A stretch of DNA of 64,000 nt, taken from NCBI GenBank assembly GCA_963773765.1, contig CAVZCC010000005.1, positions 310,001 to 374,000 of the forward strand. The letters run 5' to 3'. This stretch comes from CAVZCC01 sp963773765 (lineage in GTDB: Bacteria > Actinomycetota > Acidimicrobiia > Acidimicrobiales > Microtrichaceae). The notes below the pieces were generated by a model. It did no database searches, was not told where the DNA came from, and saw only the letters and a list, made by a program, of their open reading frames with translations. This document shows positions 8,820-17,628 of the stretch, piece by piece (the stretch's first letter is position 1; each line of letters begins with the position of its first letter). The translations under genes were made by a program, and so were the position numbers.

Positions 8820-9743
8820 TCACCCGAAACGGCCGGTGATGTAGTTCTCGGTCCGCTCGTCCGACGGGTTGGAGAAGATGGTGCTGGTCCGGTCGAACTC
8901 CACCAGCAGGCCGGTGCGGATGTCGCTCTCCGGGTTGACCTCGGTGGAGTAGAACGCCGTGGCGTCGCTGACCCGGGCCGCCTGCTGCATGTTGTGGGTG
9001 ACGATGACGATCGTGTAGTCGGTCTTGATCTCCTGCATGAGGTCCTCGATGCGCGCCGTGGCGATCGGGTCCAGGGCCGAGCAGGGCTCGTCCATGAGGA
9101 TGACCTCGGGGTCCACCGCCACGGCCCGGGCGATGCAGAGGCGCTGCTGCTGGCCGCCGGACATGCCCAGCGCGGACGCCTTGAGCCGGTCCTTGACCTC
9201 GTCCCACAGCGCGGCCCGCCGCAGCGAGCTCTCCACGACGTCGTCCAGGTCCGACTTCTTCTTCATCCCGCCGATGCGGGGCCCGTAGGCGATGTTGTCG
9301 TAGATGGACTTGGGGAACGGGTTGGGCTTCTGGAACACCATGCCGATGCGGCGCCGCACCTCCACCACGTTCACGGCGGGGTCGTAGAGGTTCACCCCGT
9401 GGTAGTTCAGGGTGCCCTCCACACGGGCGCCTTCGATCAGGTCGTTCATGCGGTTGAAGCACCGCAGCACGGTGGTCTTGCCGCAGCCGGACGGCCCGAT
9501 GAAGGCGGTGATCTCGTGGCGGCGGACCTTCAGGTCCACGTCGCGCACCGCCCGGTAGTCCCGGTAGTAGACGCTCAGGCCCTCCACGTCGAAGACGACC
9601 GGCAGCGACTCCGGATCCGGCGCATCGGTGCCCGCATCCGGGACGGCGTCGGCCATCGTCACGTGATCCACGACGTCCTGGGACATGTCAACTGGCTCCT
9701 GATCGGGCTCGGTCATGGGCTTGGGCAGGTCCTGGGTGCTCAT
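8820..9743 (-). CDS. pstB: Phosphate ABC transporter ATPase PstB
   Basis: A 307-residue ABC ATPase. It has a 45-residue acidic N-terminal extension before the core, Walker A GPSGCGKTT (about 83-91), signature MSGGQQQRLCIARA, Walker B VILMDEPCSALDP and H-loop IVTHNMQQAARVSD. The C-terminal segment ends NYITGRFG, as in other PstB proteins. The start overlaps the pstA stop (ATGA). It powers high-affinity phosphate import with PstA and PstC. Confidence 0.97.
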   Translation of the reverse strand: MSTQDLPKPMTEPDQEPVDMSQDVVDHVTMADAVPDAGTDAPDPESLPVVFDVEGLSVYYRDYRAVRDVDLKVRRHEITAFIGPSGCGKTTVLRCFNRMNDLIEGARVEGTLNYHGVNLYDPAVNVVEVRRRIGMVFQKPNPFPKSIYDNIAYGPRIGGMKKKSDLDDVVESSLRRAALWDEVKDRLKASALGMSGGQQQRLCIARAVAVDPEVILMDEPCSALDPIATARIEDLMQEIKTDYTIVIVTHNMQQAARVSDATAFYSTEVNPESDIRTGLLVEFDRTSTIFSNPSDERTENYITGRFG

Positions 9744-10738
9744 TGGGTGGCGAACCGTCTGGTGATGAACCGGGCGATGAGGGTCAGTCCCACCACGATA
9801 CCGATGAGGGTGACGGCGGCCCCCCAGGCCAGCTGGGTGGCCAGGTCGCCACCGTTCTGCAACTGGGAGTAGATCTGGGCGCTCAGCGTGGTGTTCTGGC
9901 CCCGGTAGCTCCAGTTGGTGGTGGTGACGAAGCCGATGGTGAACACGATGGGCGCCGTCTCGCCCGCGGCCCGGGCCACTGCCAGCAGGGCGCCGGAGGT
10001 GATGCCGGGCAGGGCGGCGGGCAGGACCACCTTGACGGTGGTCTTCCACGTCCGGGTGCCCAGAGCGGCCGAGGCCTCCCGCAGCGCGTCCGGGACGAGC
10101 CGCAGCATCTCCTCGGTGGAGCGCACGACGATGGGCAGCATGAGGCAGGCCAGGGCCAGCGACGCGGCGAAGGCCGACTTGCCCTGGGTCCCGAAGCGCA
10201 GGACCCAGATGGAGTAGATGAACACGCCCATGACGACCGACGGCACGCCGGTCATCACGTCGGTCATGAACCGGATGAACCGGGCCAGGCGGTGGTTCTT
10301 GCCGTACTCGTGGAGGTAGATCGCGCCCATGATGCCCAGCGGGATGGCCATGACCGACGCCCCGAACACGGTCAGGAAGGTGCCGACGATCGCAGGCTGC
10401 ATGCCCAGCACCACCGACGTGTCGGCCTGGTCCGCCGAGCCGTCGGAGCCGCCGGAGCCGAAGCCCAGGTCGTTGAGCTGCTCGTTGTCGGCCAGGTCGG
10501 CCCGGCCCACGTCACCGGGGATGGGCTGGGTCCACCAGTCGACGTCGGTCACCACGCCGATGCCCTGGACGAGGACGTTGGCCCCCATGACCACCAGCGG
10601 CACGGCCGCGACCAGGAAGGCCAGGAACATGGCCACGGTGGCGATCCGGTTCCGGACCCGGCGGGAGGCCCGCATGTTGGCGCCGCTCAGGTCGTGGCGG
10701 ATCTGCTCCGCCGAGGGGCGGTCCGTGTCCGGGCTCAT
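9740..10738 (-). CDS. pstA: Phosphate ABC transporter permease PstA
   Basis: A 332-residue membrane permease with six predicted helices. A long periplasmic loop (about residues 55-105) is rich in Gly, Ser and Asp. The cytoplasmic EAA-type loop for PstB contact reads EMLRLVPDALREASAALGTR. Conserved blocks MTGVPSVVMG and ARAAGETAPI match PstA. Start and stop overlap pstC and pstB by ATGA, giving tight coupling. Confidence 0.96.
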   Translation of the reverse strand: MSPDTDRPSAEQIRHDLSGANMRASRRVRNRIATVAMFLAFLVAAVPLVVMGANVLVQGIGVVTDVDWWTQPIPGDVGRADLADNEQLNDLGFGSGGSDGSADQADTSVVLGMQPAIVGTFLTVFGASVMAIPLGIMGAIYLHEYGKNHRLARFIRFMTDVMTGVPSVVMGVFIYSIWVLRFGTQGKSAFAASLALACLMLPIVVRSTEEMLRLVPDALREASAALGTRTWKTTVKVVLPAALPGITSGALLAVARAAGETAPIVFTIGFVTTTNWSYRGQNTTLSAQIYSQLQNGGDLATQLAWGAAVTLIGIVVGLTLIARFITRRFATQ

Positions 10739-11727
10739 GTGGTGCCCTTGGTCCGGCGGTCGACCAGCACGACCATCCGTCGGGCCGAGACGTTGATCAG
10801 GATGGTCAGCACGAACAGGCACACGCCGAGGCCGATCAGTGCGGCCCGGAACAGGTCGTCGGCCTCCGACAGGTTGCGGAAGATCTGCGACGGCATGGTC
10901 TCACCGACGCCGAAGATGTTGGCGGTGATCTCGGGACGGGCACCGATGAGCAGCGCCACGGCCACCGTCTCGCCCATGGCCCGGCCCAGGCCCAGCATGA
11001 CCGCTCCGGTCACGCCGCCACTGGCGTGGGGGAAGACCACCCCGCGGATCATCTCCCAACGGGTGGCCCCCAGGGCCAGCGCGCCGGCCTTGTCGTTGTC
11101 CGGCACCGTCATGAACACCTCGCGGGTCACCGAGGTGATGATCGGGGTGATCATGAGGGCCACCACGATCCCTGCCGACGCGAAGCTGGACCCGGTGGAG
11201 GGCCCGAACACGGCGTTGAGGACCGGGATGGAGGACACCGCGTCCGAGATGGCGTTGAACAGGCTCTGGAAACGTGGGATCAGGTAGTAGAAGCCCCACA
11301 GGCCGAACACCACCGACGGGACCGCGGCCAGGAGGTCGATCACGGTGACCACGGTCCCCTTGGCCCGGCGGTGGGCCACCTCGGTCACGAAGAGGGCGAT
11401 CCCGATGCTGATCGGGACGGAGAGCACGATGGCGATGACGGCCACCAGGATGGTGCCGTAGACCAGCGGGACGATCCCGTAGAGGCCCTCGGAGGGGATC
11501 CACTCCAGGCCGAAGAAGTAGCTGGCCCCCAGTTCGGAGAACGCCGGCCACGCCCGGTGGGTGGTGGTGACCGCGATCAGCAGCAGGATCAGCAGCACCG
11601 TGGCGCCGGCCAGGAGGGCGGCGCGGCGGAAGGCACGGTCGGCGCGGCCGCCGGATCCCTCCTGGGTCAGGTCGGGCGGCTCGGCACCCAGGGGCCCTGG
11701 GGGTTCCTTGTCCAGCTGGAGTGTCAT
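10735..11727 (-). CDS. pstC: Phosphate ABC transporter permease PstC
   Basis: A 330-residue permease with six helices. PstC hallmarks are visible: GTILVAVIAIVLSVPISIGIAL, DLLAAVPSVVFGLWGF, a coupling loop GALALGATRWEMIRGVVFP, and LGLGRAMGETVAVALLIG. It follows pstS after a 104-bp gap that contains a strong hairpin. Confidence 0.96.
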   Translation of the reverse strand: MTLQLDKEPPGPLGAEPPDLTQEGSGGRADRAFRRAALLAGATVLLILLLIAVTTTHRAWPAFSELGASYFFGLEWIPSEGLYGIVPLVYGTILVAVIAIVLSVPISIGIALFVTEVAHRRAKGTVVTVIDLLAAVPSVVFGLWGFYYLIPRFQSLFNAISDAVSSIPVLNAVFGPSTGSSFASAGIVVALMITPIITSVTREVFMTVPDNDKAGALALGATRWEMIRGVVFPHASGGVTGAVMLGLGRAMGETVAVALLIGARPEITANIFGVGETMPSQIFRNLSEADDLFRAALIGLGVCLFVLTILINVSARRMVVLVDRRTKGTT

Positions 11728-11791
11728 CGGAGGGGGTGGCCGATCTGGTCCTGCGTCGTCGGGTCGATCCTACGGGCCGTGCGGCCCGGAT

Positions 11792-11823
11792 CGGTGGGGA
11801 GGGGCTCCTGCCCCTCCCCACCG
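11792..11823 (-). terminator. Intercistronic hairpin between pstS and pstC
   Basis: Perfect 13-bp GC stem (arms 11792-11804 and 11811-11823, 6-nt loop) starting 8 nt past the pstS stop. It has no T-tract. It could be a partial terminator or an mRNA-stabilising structure that keeps PstS made in excess over the membrane subunits. Confidence 0.65.
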
Positions 11824-11831
11824 GATCGGGC

Positions 11832-12941
11832 TCAGCCCGTGATCTTGTCGATCTGGTCGATCGCCTGCTGGTCCAGGCCTTCCGGCAGGCCGACGTAGCC
11901 CAGCGACTGGGCCTGGTCCTGGCCGGTGGTCAGGACGTACTGGAGGTACGTCCGGAGCGTGGAGGCCTTGGCCGCATCGGTCTGGGCGCTGTACACGATG
12001 ATGTAGGTGGGCGCCGTGATCGGGTAGCTGTCCGCACCCGGTGCGTTCAGCGGGTTGTAGGTCAGGTCGGGGTTGACCTCGGCGTTCTCGATGGCCGCGG
12101 TCACGGCCTCGGCGGTCGGCTCGACGAACTTGCCGTCGGAGTTCTTGATGGCGGCGAAGGTCAGCTTGGCCTTGATGGCGTCAGCGAGGTCGACGTAGCC
12201 GATGGACCCGGCGGTCTGGCCGATGAGGGCGGCGACGCCCGAGTTCTTCTCCGCGCCCTGGGTGGATGCCGGCCAGTTGACCGTGTCCCCGCTGTCGAGC
12301 TTCCAGGTGTCGGGAGCAGCAGCCTTGAGGTACTTGGTGAAGTTGCCGGTGGTGCCGGAGCCGTCAGAACGGTGCACGACCGTGATGGGCGTGGCGGGCA
12401 GCGTGGCGTCGGGGTTGTCGGCCTTGATGGCCGCGTCGTCCCAGGTGGTGATCTCGGCCTGGAAGATCTTGGAGATCGTGTCCGGGCTGAGCTGGAGCGT
12501 GTCCACGCCGTCCAGGTTGAAGCTGACCGTGATGGGGGCCGCGACGGTGGGGAAGAAGAGGATGGGGCCGGTGAAGGTCTCCTCCGGCTTGGGCAGGGAG
12601 TCGGAGCCGGCGAAGTCCACCGTGCCCGCGCTCAGCTGCTTGCGGCCGTCGGTCGACCCGCTCTTGGCGTAGGTCACCAGTTCCTTGCCGGCCACGCCGT
12701 TGAAGTCCGCGTTGACGGCCTGGTAGAAGGCGTCGGGGAAGCTGGCCCCGCCCCCGGCGATGGTGGCGGTGAGGGCCTTGATGTCCGCATCGGTCGGAGC
12801 TGCGGACGCGGCAGCCTCCGTGGTCGTGGTGGAGTCCTTGGACTCGCTGCTCGAGTCATCGCTGTCACCGCAGGCGGCGGCCACCAGGCCGAACACCGCG
12901 AACAACGCCATGAGAGAGACCAAACGGCTCTTCCGCAACAT
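11832..12941 (-). CDS. pstS: Phosphate-binding lipoprotein PstS
   Basis: A 369-residue extracytoplasmic phosphate receptor. The signal peptide ends in the lipobox LVAAAC, followed by a Ser/Asp/Thr-rich spacer and the type II periplasmic-binding fold. Phosphate-contacting motifs are GGGASFPDAFYQ, VDFAGSD and HRSDGSGTTGNFTKYL. I chose the ATG at 12941 rather than an upstream one because AGGAGG lies 7 nt before it and it gives a proper signal peptide. A -10-like TACGTT and PHO-box repeats lie upstream. First gene of pstSCAB-phoU-surE-senX3-regX3. Confidence 0.96.
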   Translation of the reverse strand: MLRKSRLVSLMALFAVFGLVAAACGDSDDSSSESKDSTTTTEAAASAAPTDADIKALTATIAGGGASFPDAFYQAVNADFNGVAGKELVTYAKSGSTDGRKQLSAGTVDFAGSDSLPKPEETFTGPILFFPTVAAPITVSFNLDGVDTLQLSPDTISKIFQAEITTWDDAAIKADNPDATLPATPITVVHRSDGSGTTGNFTKYLKAAAPDTWKLDSGDTVNWPASTQGAEKNSGVAALIGQTAGSIGYVDLADAIKAKLTFAAIKNSDGKFVEPTAEAVTAAIENAEVNPDLTYNPLNAPGADSYPITAPTYIIVYSAQTDAAKASTLRTYLQYVLTTGQDQAQSLGYVGLPEGLDQQAIDQIDKITG

Positions 12942-12997
12942 GCAATCGCCTCCTCGGGAGGTTCTCTTGGGGGTGACGGCACTCGCCACCTCCGCGC

Positions 12998-13003
12998 AAC
13001 GTA
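12998..13003 (-). promoter_or_regulatory. -10 box TACGTT of pstS
   Basis: Reads TACGTT on the minus strand, about 57 nt before the pstS ATG and 31 nt downstream of the PHO-box repeats. No good -35 is visible, as expected for an activator-dependent promoter. Confidence 0.5.
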
Positions 13004-13034
13004 GGAAAGCACGGTGACGGCCCGGGGCACGTCG

Positions 13035-13063
13035 GGTGAACGAGAGGTGAACGGCCCCTGAAA
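13035..13063 (-). promoter_or_regulatory. PHO-box-like operator of pstS (11-nt direct repeats)
   Basis: On the coding (minus) strand two copies of GTTCACC start exactly 11 nt apart (complement of 13046-13052 and 13035-13041), with a third degenerate unit another 11 nt out (13057-13063, TTTCAGG). This matches the direct-repeat PHO boxes bound by PhoP in Streptomyces. RegX3 from the same operon is the expected ligand. Confidence 0.75.
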
Positions 13064-13083
13064 GGTGGGTGCGGGGACCCGAT

Positions 13084-13518
13084 TCAGGGGGTTGGGATGG
13101 CCCCGGAGGTGACGAACGAGTGAACGACGTCGCTGTCGGAGGGGAGGTCGACCTCGGCGGCGACCCGGTCGAGTGGGACCCACCTGATGGCGTCGATCTC
13201 CCGGTTGGGACGGAACCCGTCGTCCTCCAGCACGGTCATGGCCCACCACCGGACCCGCTTCTCGTCGCCGTTCGGGAGCGTGTAGCGCACCTCGGCGAGC
13301 TTGGGTCCCAGCGCGCACCGCATGCCGGTCTCCTCGTGCACCTCCCGCAGCGCCGCGTCGCGGTGCCGCTCGCCCGGGTCGAGCTTGCCCTTGGGGAGCG
13401 ACCAGTCGTCACGGGGCGGGGGTCGGTGCACGATCAGCACCTCCACCCCGTCCGGACCATGGCGCCACACCAGGCCGCCTGCGGCCAGCACCGTGGGACG
13501 TGCCGCGCCCTGGCTCAC
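13084..13518 (-). CDS. Nudix hydrolase, MutT1-like N-terminal domain only
   Basis: A 144-residue Nudix protein. The Nudix box reads GKLDPGERHRDAALREVHEE followed by TGM and is complete (G-x5-E-x7-REVHEETG). It overlaps ppk by GTGA. The ppk-Nudix pairing also occurs in mycobacteria, where MutT1 has an extra C-terminal phosphatase domain. That domain is absent here, so the enzyme should hydrolyse but not fully dephosphorylate its product. Candidate substrates are oxidised dGTP or diadenosine polyphosphates (inference). Confidence 0.9.
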   Translation of the reverse strand: MSQGAARPTVLAAGGLVWRHGPDGVEVLIVHRPPPRDDWSLPKGKLDPGERHRDAALREVHEETGMRCALGPKLAEVRYTLPNGDEKRVRWWAMTVLEDDGFRPNREIDAIRWVPLDRVAAEVDLPSDSDVVHSFVTSGAIPTP

Positions 13519-15596
13519 CGCAGCTCCACCGCCGCCCGCTTGTGGGCCTGCTCCTGGAGGTCCAGGTGGGCTTCCACCGTGTTGTGGCGGTCCACCCGGG
13601 ACCAGGTGTCGTCGACCTGGCGCCAGGCCAGGGTGTCGTCGGCCAGGGACACGGCCAGGATCTCGTCCAGCCTGGCCCGCAGGTCCGGTGCCTCCACCGG
13701 CACCACGGCCTCCACCCGGCGGTCCAGGTTCCGGGGCATCAGGTCGGCGGAGCCCATGAAGTGGATCTCCTGGCCCGCTCCCCGACCGTTGGCGAACCGG
13801 TAGATCCGGGAGTGCTCCAGGTAGCGCCCGACCACGCTGCGCACCGTGATGTTGTCCGACAGGCCCGGTACCTGGGGCCGGAGGCAGCAGATGCCCCGGA
13901 CGATCAGCTCCACCCGGACGCCGTCCTGGGACGCGGCGTACAGCTCGTCGATCATGTCCGCGTCCACCAGGCTGTTCATCTTCATGATGATGTGGCCGGT
14001 GCCGGGGGCGGCCCGGCGCTCGTTGCGGATGAGCGCGACCAACCCGGGGCGGAGCGAGTGGGGTGCCACCAGCAGCTTGGCGTAGCGCACGTCGCGGGCG
14101 TAGCCGGTGAGGTAGTTGAACAGCTGGGTCAGGTCCGCACCCATGGCCGGGTCGGCCGTCAGCAGGCCGACGTCCTCGTAGAGGCGCGCGGTCTTGGAGT
14201 TGTAGTTGCCGGTCCCGATGTGGCAGTAGCGGGTGACCCCCGCCCCCTCCTCCCGGACGACCAGGCAGGTCTTGGTGTGGGTCTTCAGCCCGACCAGGCC
14301 GTAGACGACGTGCACACCGGCCTGCTCCAGGCGCCGGGCCCACTCGATGTTGCGCTCCTCGTCGAAGCGGGCCTTGAGCTCCACCAGGGCGACCACCTGC
14401 TTGCCCTGCTCCGCGGCCCGGATCAGCGCGGCCACGATCGGGCTGTCACCGGAGGTGCGGTACAGCGTGAGCTTGATGGTCAGGACCTTGGGGTCCATGC
14501 CGGCCTGACGGATGAACTCCTCCACCGACGAGCTGAAGCTGTCGTAGGGGTGGTGGACCAGGATGTCCCCCTCGGACATGGCGGCGAAGATGTCGCGCAC
14601 CTCGTCCTCGTCCTCCGGCGCCAGCCGCCGCTGGGTGACGGGGACGAAGTCGGGGTACTTGAGCTCGCCCCGGTCCACCTCGTAGACCGCGAACAGGCCT
14701 CCCAGGTCGATCGGCGCGGCGTGGGCGACCACGTCGGCGTCGGTCAGCTCCAGCTCGTCACGGATCAGCTCCAGCGCCTCGCCCGAGATGTCGTCCTCCA
14801 CCTCCAGGCGCACGGCCTTGCCGAACCGGCGACGTCGCAGCTCCATCTCGATGGCGGCCAGGAGGTCGTCCGCCTCCTCCTCCTCCACGGTCAGGTCCGC
14901 GTTGCGGGTGACCCGGAACGCCACGTGGTCCACCACCTCCATGCCGGGGAACAGGCGCTCCATGAACGCGGCGATGACCTGCTCCAGCGGCACGAACCGC
15001 TCGCCGTCGGGCATGACCACGAAGCGGGGCAGCAGGGGTGGGACCTTGACCCGGGCGAACCGGCGCTGGTCCGTGGTGGGGTCCTGGACGATCACCCCCA
15101 GGTTGAGCGACAGGCTGGAGATGTAGGGGAACGGGTGGCCGGGGTCCACCGCCAGGGGGGTCAGCACGGGGAAGATCCGGCGCTCGAACTCCACCGAGAG
15201 CCACTCCCGGTCGTCCTCGTCGAGCTGGTTCCAGGTGGAGAAGACGATGCCCTGGTCCGCCAGCCCGGAGCAGAGCGGGCCGAGGAACACCTCGTCGGCC
15301 CGGGCCGACAGCTCCCCCGCCCGCTCCCGGACCACGTCGATCTGTTCCACGGCGGTGCGACCGTCCGGCGAGCGGCCCTTGACCCCGGCGGCGATCTGGT
15401 CCTTCAGGCCGGCGATGCGGACCTGGAAGAACTCGTCCAGGTTCTGGCTGAAGATGGCCAGGAACTTGACCCGCTCCAGGAGCGGGGTCTGGGGGTCCTC
15501 GGCCAGGGCCAGGACCCGGGCGTTGAAGTCCAGCCAGGACAGCTCACGGTTGAGGTACAGGCGCTGGCCGTCGGTGGGGTCGTGGTCGGCCGACAT
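13515..15596 (-). CDS. ppk: Polyphosphate kinase PPK1
   Basis: A 693-residue enzyme that reversibly transfers the gamma-phosphate of ATP to polyphosphate. N-terminal signature RELSWLDFNARVLALAED and conserved SQNLDEFFQVR are present. The catalytic region shows H440 in GLKTHTKTCLVVR (phospho-histidine) and H459 in CHIGTGNYNSKTA, and the C-terminal block LIVRGICCLRPQVPGLS is intact. ATG 15596 is preceded 6 nt upstream by TAGCCT with no RBS, suggesting a leaderless transcript. It lies near pst, so import and storage of phosphate are neighbours. Confidence 0.97.
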   Translation of the reverse strand: MSADHDPTDGQRLYLNRELSWLDFNARVLALAEDPQTPLLERVKFLAIFSQNLDEFFQVRIAGLKDQIAAGVKGRSPDGRTAVEQIDVVRERAGELSARADEVFLGPLCSGLADQGIVFSTWNQLDEDDREWLSVEFERRIFPVLTPLAVDPGHPFPYISSLSLNLGVIVQDPTTDQRRFARVKVPPLLPRFVVMPDGERFVPLEQVIAAFMERLFPGMEVVDHVAFRVTRNADLTVEEEEADDLLAAIEMELRRRRFGKAVRLEVEDDISGEALELIRDELELTDADVVAHAAPIDLGGLFAVYEVDRGELKYPDFVPVTQRRLAPEDEDEVRDIFAAMSEGDILVHHPYDSFSSSVEEFIRQAGMDPKVLTIKLTLYRTSGDSPIVAALIRAAEQGKQVVALVELKARFDEERNIEWARRLEQAGVHVVYGLVGLKTHTKTCLVVREEGAGVTRYCHIGTGNYNSKTARLYEDVGLLTADPAMGADLTQLFNYLTGYARDVRYAKLLVAPHSLRPGLVALIRNERRAAPGTGHIIMKMNSLVDADMIDELYAASQDGVRVELIVRGICCLRPQVPGLSDNITVRSVVGRYLEHSRIYRFANGRGAGQEIHFMGSADLMPRNLDRRVEAVVPVEAPDLRARLDEILAVSLADDTLAWRQVDDTWSRVDRHNTVEAHLDLQEQAHKRAAVELR

Positions 15597-15668
15597 GGTC
15601 GCAGGCTACCGGGCGACCACCGACAGGCGGACGGCGGCGGGATGGGTGTGGGGGCGGCCCGGCGCCGA

Positions 15669-15959
15669 TCAGCGGTTGGCGTAGTAGTCGTCGTCGCCCA
15701 GGTCCCAGTCCAACAGGATCAGCTCGCGCTCGGCGTCGCGGTTGACCCGCTCCCGGTTGCGCTTGAACTGGGGGTCGTGCGGCGGCAGCAGCATGAGCCG
15801 GGCGTTCACCCGGGTGCGGAAGTCGTCGATGATCTTCTGGTCACCGAAGTCCGACCGGATGTCCCAGTGCGGGGCGATCGGTCCCAGGTAGACGATCGTG
15901 GCATGGGCCCGGGGCGGCTCGGCCGGAGCGTCGGGATCGGTGGCGGTCTGGTCGGACAT
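15669..15959 (-). CDS. Small uncharacterised protein
   Basis: A 96-residue soluble protein I do not recognise. After an Ala/Pro-rich N-terminus it contains ATIVYLGPIAPHWDI, a basic helical middle (about residues 45-75) and an acidic C-terminus LLDWDLGDDDYYANR. Codon use is like that of its neighbours. A clear -10-like TATCCT lies 8 nt before the ATG, supporting a real leaderless gene. It lies between ppk and the HtrA-like gene on the same strand. Confidence 0.6.
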   Translation of the reverse strand: MSDQTATDPDAPAEPPRAHATIVYLGPIAPHWDIRSDFGDQKIIDDFRTRVNARLMLLPPHDPQFKRNRERVNRDAERELILLDWDLGDDDYYANR

Positions 15960-16013
15960 GGGAGCCGAGGATAGCCCCGGGAGCGTCCGTCCCCCGAGCG
16001 GGGCCCCGACGGA

Positions 16014-17408
16014 TCAGCGGGTGCCGAGCGTGGCGGTGCCCTGCTGCTCCTGGCCGCTGCGCTCCCAGGTGATCTGGATCGAGTCGCCCGGCTGCTTGGA
16101 ACGCACGGCCTGGCCCACGTCCTCCGCGGTGCGGATCCGCTTGCCGTCGATGGCCACGATCACGTCGCCCTGCTGCATCCCCGCCGCCTCGGCCCCACTG
16201 CCCGAGGTCACCTTCTGCACGAAGGCCCCGGAGGTGGCGGTGATGCCGAACCGGTCCACCACCGCCGTGTCCACGCCGGCGACGTCCAGCGTCTCCACGC
16301 CCAGCACGGGACGGGTCTGGGCGGCGGGCCGGCCGGCCTGGAGGTCGTCCACGATGCTGCGGATCGAGTCGATGGAGAGGGCGAAGCCGATGTTCTGGGC
16401 GTCGGCCAGGATGGCGGTGTTGATGCCCACCACCTGCCCCGACGCGTTGACGAGTGGACCACCGCTGTTGCCGGGGTTGATGGCGGCATCGGTCTGGATC
16501 AGGTTGTCCAGCGAGTCACCGGACGGGGCGGTGATCGATCGGTTGAGGGCGGACACGATGCCGGTGGTGACGCTCGGCGCCTCGCCCAGGTTGAGCGCAT
16601 TGCCGATGGCGACCACGTCGTCGCCGACCTGCAGGTCCGACGACGAGCCGAGCTCCGCCGCCGTCACCGGCTCGGTCAGCTCCTCGGCCTTCACCAGTGC
16701 GACGTCGGCCTCCGGGACCGAGCCGAGCAGGCGGGCCTCCGACGTGCGTCCGTCGGCGAAGTCCACCTCGATGGTCTGGGCGCCCTCCACGACGTGGGCG
16801 TTGGTCAGGACCAGCCCGTCGTCGGACAGCACGACCCCGGAGCCGGCGGCCTCGCCGCCGCGCACACCGGTGTGGATGGACACGACGGAGGGACGGACCT
16901 TCTCCAACAGGGCCTGGATGTCCAGGTTCCCGCCGGGGATGGTGGCGGCAGGGCGGGACGGGGTGCTCACCGTGGCTGCCGAGGGACCGTCACCCCCGCG
17001 GTCCCACAGGGCGGCGGCGGTGACGCCGCCGGCCACGATGGCGCCGACCAGGCCGCCGATGAGGGCGGCACGGATGCCGCCGCCCCGGCCGGACGCGGGT
17101 CCCCCGGAGGGGGTGGGGGCGCCCGGTCCGACCGGGGTGGAGGAGACGGCCGGCCCGTAGGGCGGGCCGGCCGGGGGGTTCCCGCCGGATCCAGGAAGGG
17201 TGGGGGGTGCCCACGGTGCGGACGGCCCCGGTGCGGGTGGGCCGGACGGAGGGGTCCACTGCGGCGCCACCGGCGCGCCCGGCGGGGCGGTGGGGGGACG
17301 GAGCAGCGGGGAGGTCGGAGGGCCTGACGGCGCCGTCCCGGGATGACCCGTGGCGGGCGTGGCCGACGGGCCGGCATCCGTCACGTCGTCGGATCGTTCC
17401 TGCGTCAT
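16014..17408 (-). CDS. HtrA/DegP-like S1C serine protease with PDZ domain
   Basis: A 464-residue membrane-anchored protease. A Pro/Gly-rich cytoplasmic region (1-108) precedes one membrane helix (about 112-134). The trypsin-like domain carries the triad H205 (LTNAHVVEG), D235 (EADVALVK) and S315 (NPGNSGGPL). A C-terminal PDZ domain (about 375-455) contains AAGMQQGDVIVAIDGKRI. The architecture resembles PepD/HtrA of mycobacteria: envelope protein quality control. ATG at 17408 has CATACT 7 nt upstream, indicating a leaderless start. Confidence 0.93.
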   Translation of the reverse strand: MTQERSDDVTDAGPSATPATGHPGTAPSGPPTSPLLRPPTAPPGAPVAPQWTPPSGPPAPGPSAPWAPPTLPGSGGNPPAGPPYGPAVSSTPVGPGAPTPSGGPASGRGGGIRAALIGGLVGAIVAGGVTAAALWDRGGDGPSAATVSTPSRPAATIPGGNLDIQALLEKVRPSVVSIHTGVRGGEAAGSGVVLSDDGLVLTNAHVVEGAQTIEVDFADGRTSEARLLGSVPEADVALVKAEELTEPVTAAELGSSSDLQVGDDVVAIGNALNLGEAPSVTTGIVSALNRSITAPSGDSLDNLIQTDAAINPGNSGGPLVNASGQVVGINTAILADAQNIGFALSIDSIRSIVDDLQAGRPAAQTRPVLGVETLDVAGVDTAVVDRFGITATSGAFVQKVTSGSGAEAAGMQQGDVIVAIDGKRIRTAEDVGQAVRSKQPGDSIQITWERSGQEQQGTATLGTR

Positions 17409-17439
17409 GGGTGTGAGTATGTGCCGTCCGGACGCTCGC

Positions 17440-17628
17440 GGCGCGGGCACGGCGGAATCGAACCGAGACGGCTCTCAGCCCGGCGGACCCGCGCCCGCCG
17501 CAAGGACAGGCCGCGATCGCACCCCCGGCGCGGATCTGGCCCCAGGGTCCGGACGGGGCTCTGAGCCACCTCTCAGACCCTCAGGAATCGGGGAACAAAA
17601 CGGGCCCCCAGGGCGTCAGACTCCCCGT
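17440..17628. other. Divergent intergenic region between htrA-like and whiB
   Basis: Holds the divergent promoters: CATACT (17416-17421) for the protease and CAGACT (17617-17622) for whiB, each 6-7 nt from its start codon. I see no further gene. Confidence 0.4.

Noticed and set aside
13500..15974. Plus-strand frame of 824 codons over ppk
   Set aside because: Antisense shadow of ppk; His/Gly/Val/Gln-rich composition typical of the complement of GC-rich genes.
17440..17530. tRNA-like T-loop (GGTTCGATTCC on the minus strand)
   Set aside because: The flanking stems do not pair and no anticodon arm or acceptor stem can be drawn.
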